Shown piece by piece: positions 7,967 through 12,794 of a stretch of DNA of 12,794 nucleotides. This stretch comes from an uncultured Dehalococcoidia bacterium. Lineage in GTDB: Bacteria > Chloroflexota > Dehalococcoidia > Lucifugimonadales > CATQGZ01. Under the pieces are notes generated by a model. That model searched no databases. It saw nothing but the letters and a program-made list of their open reading frames with translations, and had not been told where the DNA came from. Numbering within the stretch: the first letter of the stretch is position 1; every line of letters begins with the position of its first letter. A program made the translations under genes and the position numbers. The stretch lies in NCBI GenBank assembly GCA_958295685.1, contig CATQGZ010000002.1:1-12794 (forward strand). The letters are read 5' to 3'.

Positions 7967-8722
7967 TCAGAATCTTTTCCAGAAGTCTATCCCGACCGCG
8001 TCGAGTATTTTCTGGCCGTAGATGTTGAGATAGTAAATGTCTTCTGAAAACATGAGCGCGCCTATCGCTATCAGCCCCGCGCCGACCGCGTACCTGTAGA
8101 AAGGATAGTATTTCCTGACCGTCCCGAAGGTTCTCAGAGCGCCGTTAAACGCGGCGCCGACCAGCACGAAGGGAACTCCCAGTCCGAGCGAGTAGACCAG
8201 AAGAAGCCCGGCGCCGCCGAGCGCTCCTTCCGCCGTGGCCGCGTAGAGAAGTATGGATCCCAGGATGGGTCCGACGCACGGCGTCCAGCCGAACCCGAAA
8301 GCTACGCCGAGAAGATAGGTTCCCGGAAGACCTCCTTTTCCCCGAAGGGACGAAATCCTCCTCTCTCTTTGGAAAAAGGGGATCCTCACAAGCTCCATCG
8401 TGAATATTCCGAACAGCATCACGAATATTCCGGCGGTTCTGAGCAGGAGCGTCTTGTTGGAGGAAAACAGGCTTCCCATATGGGAGGAAAACGCTCCCAG
8501 GGAGATGAAGACCGTGGAGAATCCGAGCACGAAGACGACGCTGGGAACGATCACCCTGGAGAACCTGGGAACGTCGCGCGCGTCGGCGAGGTCTTCGTAC
8601 GAAAGGCGCGTGACCACCGACAGGTAGCCGGGCATGAGGGGCAGAACGCAGGGGGAGAGAAACGCCACTATTCCCGCCACAAAGGCCGCCGCGACTCCGG
8701 CGTCGAGAATTCCGGGGCTCAT
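7967..8722 (-). CDS. ccdA: CcdA-family cytochrome c biogenesis / thiol-disulfide transporter
   Basis: A 251-residue membrane protein of the CcdA/DsbD core family, which moves reducing equivalents from cytoplasmic thioredoxin across the inner membrane. The two signature cysteines sit in their usual settings: C25 in FLSPCVLPLMPGYLS and C149 in GWTPCVGPILGS. About six hydrophobic segments are visible (around 10-38, 58-78, 92-112, 135-160, 168-192 and 210-226), the normal size for the short CcdA type. Its ATG directly follows the TAG of the upstream gene with no gap, and a GGAGG lies 10 bases upstream inside that gene, so it is translationally coupled and is the last gene of the arsenosugar operon. 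No partner such as TlpA or a cytochrome c maturation gene is in the window. The electron acceptor is unknown; the CxxC AhpD-like protein of the same operon is cytoplasmic by sequence, so a direct pairing is speculative. Confidence 0.9.
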   Translation of the reverse strand: MSPGILDAGVAAAFVAGIVAFLSPCVLPLMPGYLSVVTRLSYEDLADARDVPRFSRVIVPSVVFVLGFSTVFISLGAFSSHMGSLFSSNKTLLLRTAGIFVMLFGIFTMELVRIPFFQRERRISSLRGKGGLPGTYLLGVAFGFGWTPCVGPILGSILLYAATAEGALGGAGLLLVYSLGLGVPFVLVGAAFNGALRTFGTVRKYYPFYRYAVGAGLIAIGALMFSEDIYYLNIYGQKILDAVGIDFWKRF

Positions 8723-9397
8723 CTAGACGCTTCCTCCGAGAATCCGGCGGAGTCTCGCGGCCAGCCGCGCGTCCCTGATCTCTATGTCTTCCATCCGTAT
8801 GTCCTTCTCCTCGTCTATGTCCGAGAGCTCTCTCATAAGAGCGTACCTGAGTCCGTGTTCGCGCATCCGCCCCGCGGTTTCCCCGAACACTCTGTCCGTG
8901 CTCCACTCCATGTCCGCGAACAAGGCGTCGCGTCGTTCGCAAAGTCCCAGAAGATAGTAACCTCCGTCGGTCGCGGGACCCAGGACGGCGTCGAAGCGCT
9001 CTCCGCAAAGCAGCCCGAAGGCGGTTTCTACGTCTTCCCGCGTCACGAAGACGCAGTCCGTGCCTATTATCGCCACGTTTCCGAATCCCATGGAGAAGCA
9101 TTTTGCGAACGCTCGCGACATTCTCTCCCCGAGGGACCCGCCCGCCTGGGCGAAAAAGATGTCCTCCTCCCCCCCGAGCCACTCGACGATCTCCTTTCCT
9201 CTCTCCGCGGGGTCGTAGAAAAAAAAGGTTTTCCAACTGTCGGAACCGCGGACCGAGTCCGCCACGAACTTCGCCGACTCGCGGTAGAATTCGCAGGCTC
9301 TCGGGGCGCCTATAGTGGCCGCGAGACGCGTCTTCACCCTGTTTTCCTCGGGATGCTTCAGGAAAACGACAAGCGCGTTTCCGTTTACGGGATACAT
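8723..9397 (-). CDS. TIGR04282/DUF2064 GT-A type glycosyltransferase, arsenosugar-associated
   Basis: A 224-residue protein with the full DUF2064 motif set of a nucleotidyl/glycosyl-transferase GT-A fold: HPEENRVKTRLA (15-26), QAGGSLGERM (84-93), GTDC (112-115), GPATDGGYYLLGL (140-152), WSTDRVFGET (165-174) and LSDIDEEKD (191-199). GTDC and the DGG stretch correspond to the metal and nucleotide-sugar binding region of the fold. Length is normal for the family. The TIGR04282 group recurs beside arsS in arsenosugar clusters and is named for that context; the donor and acceptor are not established from sequence. I infer it transfers or activates a sugar unit downstream of ArsS. It starts 19 bases after the arsS stop with a weak G-rich ribosome-binding site, and abuts ccdA, so all are one transcript. 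Confidence 0.88.
   Translation of the reverse strand: MYPVNGNALVVFLKHPEENRVKTRLAATIGAPRACEFYRESAKFVADSVRGSDSWKTFFFYDPAERGKEIVEWLGGEEDIFFAQAGGSLGERMSRAFAKCFSMGFGNVAIIGTDCVFVTREDVETAFGLLCGERFDAVLGPATDGGYYLLGLCERRDALFADMEWSTDRVFGETAGRMREHGLRYALMRELSDIDEEKDIRMEDIEIRDARLAARLRRILGGSV
8733..8737 (-). promoter_or_regulatory. Ribosome-binding site of ccdA
   Basis: GGAGG on the minus strand, 10 bases before the ccdA ATG and inside the last codons of the glycosyltransferase gene. It supports coupled translation across the abutting stop and start. Confidence 0.7.
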
Positions 9398-9416
9398 CCG
9401 GCGAAAGTCCCCCCGG

Positions 9417-10433
9417 TCAGGCCGCGGTCTCTCCGCCGCAGCCGCTTCCCGCCCCCGCCGTGCAGCCGAAGCAGTGAACTCCGAACCTTATCTCTCTTCC
9501 CATCGCCTCGCCGAGGTCGAGGTCGAACACCGTAAGCGGTTTCCCCCCCGCCCGCGCCTGCATTTCCAGCATCTGGTTGAAGTCGCAGTCGTATATCCTT
9601 CCGTCGTGGCCGACGCTCAGCATGTTGCGGCACATTAGACCTTCCACGGTTTCGGGGTTGAAGGCGTTTACGAGTTTCTCCATGTAGTCGTCGTAGATGT
9701 TCTTTCTTCTGAGCTCTTTTTCGAACCTGTTGATCGGCATGTTCGTCATGGCGTAGAGACTGTCGAACCTTACGCCGTGGTCTTCCTCGAGCCTGCGCCT
9801 GAAGTCGGCCTCGAGGCTTTTCTGGCTCGGCGGGAGAAACGCCCCGGCGGGGTTGTAGACGAGGTTGAGCTCAAGCTCGCCCGCTCCGTAGCCTTCGCGG
9901 TTGAGCATGCGGAGCGATTCTATGCTTTTTTCGAAAACCCCCTTTCCCCTCTGCCTGTCGGTGAAGTACTCGCTGTAGTAGGGAAGCGACGATACGACTT
10001 CGACCCGGTTTTCGGCGAAAAACTCCGGTATGTAGCGCTTCGCCTCTCCCGTCCGGGGGTTTCCGTCGAGGGTGACGGTGAGGTTGTGCCTCACCATCAC
10101 GTGCTTGCCCAGTTTCCTGGCTTCCCCGACGAAGTAGTCGAAATGGGGATTGAGCTCCGGGGCTCCGCCCGTGAGGTCGAGGTTCTCGATGGCGTCGCCC
10201 TCGTCCAGTATCTCGAGACACCTGTTCACGCACTCGAGGCTCATCTGCTCCGTTCTCACGGGGGAGGCGTCGACGTGACAGTGGACGCAGGCCTGGTTGC
10301 AGAGTTTCGTCACGTTCGCCTGGAGGGTCCTTATCGCCAGGGGCCCCGCGCCGAGACCGCATCGCGCGATCCTGCGGGAAAAACAGGGGCCGCCCGTCCC
10401 CGTCGGGCTTTCGGTCTGAGTTGGTTCGTTCAT
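9417..10433 (-). CDS. arsS: Arsenosugar biosynthesis radical SAM protein ArsS
   Basis: A 338-residue radical SAM enzyme. The 4Fe-4S cluster motif is C45-x3-C49-x2-C52 within KLCNQACVHCHVDA, followed by the ArsS-typical SPVRTEQM and the LDLTGGAPELNPHF stretch (86-98) corresponding to the SAM-binding GGxP region. The C-terminal part (DUF3641-like) carries C268, C283 and the signature HCFGCTAGAGSGCGG (C321, C324, C332). In this family the enzyme forms the carbon-arsenic bond between a 5'-deoxyadenosyl group from SAM and a methylated arsenical, the first committed arsenosugar step. Homologues can be selenoproteins; here the conserved C-terminal positions are ordinary Cys codons. I chose the ATG at 10433 over the in-frame TTG at 10442. 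No strong ribosome-binding site is near, and the 76-base spacer upstream is filled with hairpins. No arsM gene, which would make the substrate, is visible nearby. Confidence 0.93.
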   Translation of the reverse strand: MNEPTQTESPTGTGGPCFSRRIARCGLGAGPLAIRTLQANVTKLCNQACVHCHVDASPVRTEQMSLECVNRCLEILDEGDAIENLDLTGGAPELNPHFDYFVGEARKLGKHVMVRHNLTVTLDGNPRTGEAKRYIPEFFAENRVEVVSSLPYYSEYFTDRQRGKGVFEKSIESLRMLNREGYGAGELELNLVYNPAGAFLPPSQKSLEADFRRRLEEDHGVRFDSLYAMTNMPINRFEKELRRKNIYDDYMEKLVNAFNPETVEGLMCRNMLSVGHDGRIYDCDFNQMLEMQARAGGKPLTVFDLDLGEAMGREIRFGVHCFGCTAGAGSGCGGETAA

Positions 10434-10445
10434 GGGTCGCAACCG

Positions 10446-10501
10446 CCCGGAGTTTCGCGCCTCCGGGCTCCGCGGTCTCCGCGGCCCCCGCCTCGCGGCG
10501 G
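10446..10501 (-). promoter_or_regulatory. Three consecutive perfect GC hairpins in the spacer before arsS
   Basis: In transcript order (minus strand) the hairpins are 10501-10488 (arms CCGCC / GGCGG with a GCGA loop of the GNRA type), 10484-10470 (arms CCGCGG / CCGCGG, loop AGA) and 10467-10446 (arms CCCGGAG / CTCCGGG, 8-base loop). They are 2-3 bases apart and occupy most of the 76 bases between the stop of the AhpD-like gene and the arsS ATG. No T run follows, so they are not classic terminators. A GGAGG sequence is partly buried in the third stem, 26 bases from the ATG. They may set RNA stability or arsS translation. Confidence 0.6.
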
Positions 10502-10509
10502 CCGGCTCT

Positions 10510-10845
10510 CTACATGGCGTCGTTTTTCACCAGGGCCTTCTGCATCTGCACGGCGTGCACCAGCCTCGCGCCCGCGGACATCGAGGCCGCCACGTGCACG
10601 GCTTCGGTCATCTGCTCCGGGTCGGCTCCCGTCTCCAGGCACCGGGTGGTGTAGGCGTCTATGCAGTAGGGACATTTCTCCGCGTGGGCGACCGCGAGGG
10701 CTATGAGAGCTTTTTCCCTCCTGGTGAGAGCCCCGTCGCGCCCCGTCGCGCTGTCGTGGTACTCGAAGAACTTGTCCATCAGGTCTTTTGCGAATTTTCC
10801 GACTTCCGGGAACCTCGCGAGATCCCCGGGATCGTAGTAGTCCAT
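10510..10845 (-). CDS. Arsenosugar biosynthesis-associated AhpD-like (peroxidase-like) protein
   Basis: A 111-residue protein of the carboxymuconolactone decarboxylase/AhpD fold, matching the TIGR04169 pattern: it opens with MDYYDPGDLARF, contains GALTRREKALIALAVAHA (38-55), the redox pair C58-x2-C61 in KCPYCIDAYT, and EAVHVAASMSAGARLVHAVQM (81-101). AhpD proteins use a CxxC pair as a disulfide reductant; the His normally four residues after the second Cys is Tyr65 here, so the classic AhpD proton relay is absent. The reaction in arsenosugar synthesis is unknown; handling thiol-bound trivalent arsenic or reducing a partner is an inference. The start is the ATG at 10845, which has GGAGG seven bases upstream; a 158-residue reading from 10986 would run back through the divergent HAD gene. 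It is the first gene of the operon, ahead of arsS. Confidence 0.86.
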   Translation of the reverse strand: MDYYDPGDLARFPEVGKFAKDLMDKFFEYHDSATGRDGALTRREKALIALAVAHAEKCPYCIDAYTTRCLETGADPEQMTEAVHVAASMSAGARLVHAVQMQKALVKNDAM

Positions 10846-10852
10846 ATCTTTT

Positions 10853-10857
10853 CCTCC
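10853..10857 (-). promoter_or_regulatory. Ribosome-binding site of the AhpD-like gene
   Basis: GGAGG on the minus strand with a seven-base spacer to the ATG at 10845. It decides the start against the longer upstream reading. Confidence 0.8.
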
Positions 10858-10886
10858 GGCGCTTTCGGTTTTTTCCGAGCGTCTCT

Positions 10887-10913
10887 TTGAAAGATCTTCT
10901 CCCGCAGTAAAAT
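10887..10913 (+). promoter_or_regulatory. Candidate promoter of the HAD gene
   Basis: TTGAAA (10887-10892), a short 15-base spacer and TAAAAT (10908-10913). Only eight bases separate the -10 from the ATG at 10922, with no ribosome-binding site, so the transcript would have almost no leader. Confidence 0.45.
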
Positions 10914-10937
10914 ACCACACTATGCCGAACTTGTCGG
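10909..10937 (-). promoter_or_regulatory. Candidate promoter of the arsenosugar operon
   Basis: On the minus strand a CCGACA (10937-10932, four of six matches to TTGACA), a 17-base spacer and TATTTT (10914-10909) preceded by TGG, which forms an extended -10. The predicted start near 10902 gives a leader of about 57 bases. The -10 overlaps that of the divergent HAD gene. Confidence 0.45.
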
Positions 10938-11620
10938 GAAACGAGGAAAGGATAAAGGCCGTCATATTCGATTTCGACGGGGTCATAGCGGACAGCGAGT
11001 CCCTGCACCTGAGGGCGTTTCAGAGAACCGTGGAGCCCCTGGGACTGCGGCTCTCTGCCGGGGATTATTATTCAAGGTACCTGGCTTTCGACGACAGGAC
11101 GTTTTTCGCCGAGTTTCTCCGCGACAGCGGGCGGGCCGCCGGCGGCGACGCCGTGGCGGAACTGGTGGAGCGCAAGGCGGTTTTTTTCGAGGAGGCGGCG
11201 GGGGAGGATATCCGGATATTCCCCGGGGTGGAGGAGTTTCTCGGGCTGGTCTCGGGAAAATACCCGGCGGCGATAGGCTCCGGGGCGTTTCGCTCGGAGA
11301 TCGAGGTCATACTGGAGCGGAAGGGGCTTTCGGATTTTTTCGGTTTCGTCGTGGGAGCCGAAGACACCCGCGACTCCAAGCCTTCCCCGGAGGTCTACAT
11401 CAGGTGTCTCGACATGCTCAGAAGCGGTTTCGACGCGACTGTCTCCGCGTCGCGCTGCGTCGTTTTCGAAGATTCTCCCCACGGGGTGCTCGCGGCCAAG
11501 AGGGCGGGAATGAAATGCGTCGGGATCACCAATTCCTGTCCCGGGGAGAAGCTTGCCGGGGCGGACCGCGTGATAGGGAGCTTTTTTGATATCATGGACG
11601 ATTTTCCCGGGAGCCTGTGA
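10922..11620 (+). CDS. HAD-superfamily phosphatase/phosphoglucomutase-like hydrolase
   Basis: A 232-residue HAD hydrolase with all four motifs: motif I DFDGVIADSE with nucleophile D17 and acid D19; motif II Ser120 in AIGSGAFRSE; motif III Lys153 in DSKPSPEVY; motif IV E183-D184 in VVFEDSPHGVLAAKRAG. An alpha-helical cap is inserted after motif I (roughly residues 25-95), as in the beta-phosphoglucomutase/phosphoglycolate phosphatase group. The substrate cannot be read from the sequence; sugar phosphates or phosphoglycolate are the usual ones. The ATG at 10922 has no ribosome-binding site but sits eight bases after a -10 box, which supports it as a leaderless start. It is divergent from the arsenosugar operon with 76 bases between the starts, and lies 49 bases ahead of gmk, which has its own promoter-like sequence. 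Confidence 0.88.
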   Translation: MPNLSGNEERIKAVIFDFDGVIADSESLHLRAFQRTVEPLGLRLSAGDYYSRYLAFDDRTFFAEFLRDSGRAAGGDAVAELVERKAVFFEEAAGEDIRIFPGVEEFLGLVSGKYPAAIGSGAFRSEIEVILERKGLSDFFGFVVGAEDTRDSKPSPEVYIRCLDMLRSGFDATVSASRCVVFEDSPHGVLAAKRAGMKCVGITNSCPGEKLAGADRVIGSFFDIMDDFPGSL

Positions 11621-11626
11621 GAGTCC

Positions 11627-11645
11627 GGCCGTTTTAAAACCGGCC
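11627..11645 (+). terminator. Imperfect inverted repeat after the HAD gene
   Basis: GGCCGTTTT (11627-11635) pairs with AAAACCGGCC (11636-11645) with one extra C, directly after the HAD stop codon and before CTCTTT. It overlaps the proposed -35 of gmk, so it may be a weak terminator, part of the promoter region, or chance. Confidence 0.3.
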
Positions 11646-11661
11646 TCTTTGCGTTTATAAT
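11633..11661 (+). promoter_or_regulatory. Candidate promoter of gmk
   Basis: TTTAAA (11633-11638), a 17-base spacer and a perfect TATAAT (11656-11661). The ATG at 11670 is eight bases beyond, so the predicted start falls at or within two to three bases of the start codon. Only a weak AGG lies between. Confidence 0.55.
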
Positions 11662-11669
11662 CAGGTTTC

Positions 11670-12338
11670 ATGAAAGGGAAGCTGTTTGTCATCTCCGGCC
11701 CGTCGGGAAGCGGCAAGACGACCCTTCTCGCCCGCGTTCTCTCCAGCGTCGGAAACCTGCGTTTCTCGGTCTCCTACACCACGAGGCCCATGCGCGGAGG
11801 GGAGGTGGGCGGAGAGCACTACGTGTTCGTTTCCCGGGAAGAGTTCGAGGGCATGATCGAACGGGATTTTTTCGCCGAGTGGGCGGAGGTGCACGGAAAT
11901 TTCTACGGCACCCCCGGGGAGGACATAGAGAGGTGGACGCGCGGGGGCGTCGACGTGGCTCTCGACATAGACGTCCAGGGAGCGGCGCGGCTTCGGGGGG
12001 CGTTTCCCGACGCGGTGTTCGTGTTCGTCGTCCCTCCCTCCATAGGGATTCTGGAAAAAAGGCTCAGGGACAGAAAGTCCGACGCCGACGGCGACATCTC
12101 GCTTCGCCTCGAGGCGGCCAGGGAAGAGGTGGAGCGCGCCCGCGACTACGACTATATCGTGATAAACGACGACGCGGCCGACGCGGCCGCGAAGATCGAG
12201 GCCGTGGTTCTCTGCGAGAGGGAGGAGCGGCCGGACGCTCTTTCCGGTTCCTTCGCCGCGACCCTGGCCGTTTCGCGAAGCGCGAGGAGGGAGAACGTCT
12301 ACGGTCCCTCCTTTCTCCGCGGCTTCGGCGTCGGATGA
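11670..12338 (+). CDS. gmk: Guanylate kinase
   Basis: A 222-residue guanylate kinase, which phosphorylates GMP to GDP with ATP. The P-loop GPSGSGKTT spans residues 10-18. The GMP-binding stretch is VSYTTRPMRGGEVGGEHYVF (about 34-53), followed by the EWAEVHGNFYGTP motif and LDIDVQGAARLR (the Walker B-like region). The lid stretch RLRDRKSDADGDISLRL is present with the usual arginines. It is somewhat longer than the typical 205-210 residues because of a C-terminal tail after about residue 190 that is not part of the kinase core. The ATG is chosen for its position beside a TATAAT eight bases upstream. It lies 15 bases before the RelA/SpoT gene, linking GTP/GDP supply with (p)ppGpp metabolism, a common bacterial arrangement. 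Confidence 0.95.
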   Translation: MKGKLFVISGPSGSGKTTLLARVLSSVGNLRFSVSYTTRPMRGGEVGGEHYVFVSREEFEGMIERDFFAEWAEVHGNFYGTPGEDIERWTRGGVDVALDIDVQGAARLRGAFPDAVFVFVVPPSIGILEKRLRDRKSDADGDISLRLEAAREEVERARDYDYIVINDDAADAAAKIEAVVLCEREERPDALSGSFAATLAVSRSARRENVYGPSFLRGFGVG

Positions 12339-12342
12339 GGAG
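12338..12342 (+). promoter_or_regulatory. Ribosome-binding site of the RelA/SpoT gene
   Basis: AGGAG overlaps the gmk stop codon, 11 bases before the ATG at 12354. It supports co-transcription and coupled translation. Confidence 0.6.
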
Positions 12343-12353
12343 CTTTATCGCTC

Positions 12354-12794
12354 ATGATCAGGCTAAACGACATAATAGAGAGCGTAAGCGCTTACGGGAA
12401 CCTGGCCGAAAGCGACGTCGAGCTCATCAACAAGGCCTACGTCTATTCGGCCAAGGTTCACTCCGGGCAGAGAAGGGTTTCGGGGGAGCCTTACCTGAGC
12501 CACCCGCTCGAGGTCTCCTCCATACTGGCCGACCTCGAGCTCGACGTCTCCTCCGTGGTGACCGGGCTTCTTCACGACACGATCGAGGACACCCTGGCCA
12601 CCCGCGAGGAAATACAGCGGCTTTTCGGAAGCGAGATATCGTTTCTCGTCGACGCCACGACCAAGGTGAGCCTGCTTCCCGACGTTTCCGACGTGGAAAA
12701 GCAGGCCGAGACCTTCAGAAAGCTCATACTCGCCACGGCCAAGGACGTCAGGGTCGTTCTCGTCAAGCTCGCCGACAGGCTTCACAACATGAGA
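12354..12794 (+). CDS. spoT: RelA/SpoT-family (p)ppGpp hydrolase/synthetase, N-terminal 147 residues (3' end outside window)
   Basis: The frame runs from the ATG at 12354 off the end of the window, showing 147 residues of a family that is usually about 720-740 long. The visible part is the HD hydrolase domain that breaks down (p)ppGpp. All metal and catalytic residues of that domain are present: H50 in YLSHPLEV, H74-D75 and E78-D79 in LLHDTIEDT, and D141 and N145 in KLADRLHNMR. The hydrolase is therefore predicted active, pointing to a bifunctional Rel or SpoT type rather than a hydrolase-dead RelA; the synthetase half and TGS/ACT domains are not in view. It begins 15 bases after gmk. The symbol spoT is used for the family and synteny; rel would be equally fair. 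Confidence 0.95.
   Translation, partial: MIRLNDIIESVSAYGNLAESDVELINKAYVYSAKVHSGQRRVSGEPYLSHPLEVSSILADLELDVSSVVTGLLHDTIEDTLATREEIQRLFGSEISFLVDATTKVSLLPDVSDVEKQAETFRKLILATAKDVRVVLVKLADRLHNMR

Noticed and set aside
8145..9535. Long frames antisense to or overlapping ccdA and the glycosyltransferase gene (minus 8145-9236, plus 8369-9535)
   Set aside because: They conflict with well-supported family motifs in the true frame, and their residues are Arg/Gly/Ser rich without any motif.
10846..10986. 47-residue N-terminal extension of the AhpD-like protein
   Set aside because: It would overlap the divergent HAD gene and its promoter, while the ATG at 10845 has a strong GGAGG and matches the family's usual start.

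Overview
This window comes from a GC-rich Gram-negative bacterium. The first gene ends in an autotransporter-type outer-membrane beta-barrel, which needs an outer membrane. Several genes use ATA heavily for isoleucine although the DNA is GC-rich. The gene content would fit a deltaproteobacteria-like or candidate-phylum lineage such as Dadabacteria, but no sequence here fixes the taxonomy and that placement is a guess.

Layout. (1) Positions 1-7251, plus strand: the 3' part (2416 residues) of one giant surface-protein gene whose start lies upstream. It opens with a fragment of one repeat and ten complete, near-identical 115-117-residue Calx-beta-like repeats (88-3564). Five diverged Calx-beta-like domains follow, then a domain holding the fragment's only two cysteines, a helical linker and a C-terminal beta-barrel ending in Trp. 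(2) Positions 7252-7576: no convincing gene, some hairpins. (3) Positions 7577-7822, minus strand: a small coiled-coil plus one-membrane-helix protein (XhlA-like). (4) Positions 7967-10845, minus strand: a four-gene operon read right to left. It encodes an AhpD-like arsenosugar-associated protein, the radical SAM enzyme ArsS, a TIGR04282/DUF2064 glycosyltransferase and a CcdA thiol-disulfide transporter. (5) Positions 10922-12794, plus strand: a HAD phosphatase, guanylate kinase (gmk) and the N-terminal hydrolase half of a RelA/SpoT (p)ppGpp enzyme cut by the window edge.

How they work together. The operon looks like an arsenosugar pathway: ArsS would put a deoxyadenosyl group on a methylated arsenical and the GT-A protein would act on the sugar part. 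The AhpD-like and CcdA proteins would supply or handle thiol redox. No arsM methyltransferase is visible. gmk and the RelA/SpoT gene form a guanine-nucleotide/stringent-response pair without the rpoZ gene that often sits between them.

Most notable signals: the mosaic, recently homogenised repeat array with three interchangeable length cassettes; three consecutive perfect hairpins filling the spacer before arsS; overlapping divergent -10 elements at 10908-10914; and three genes whose -10 box lies 8-10 bases before the ATG with no ribosome-binding site, which suggests leaderless transcripts.
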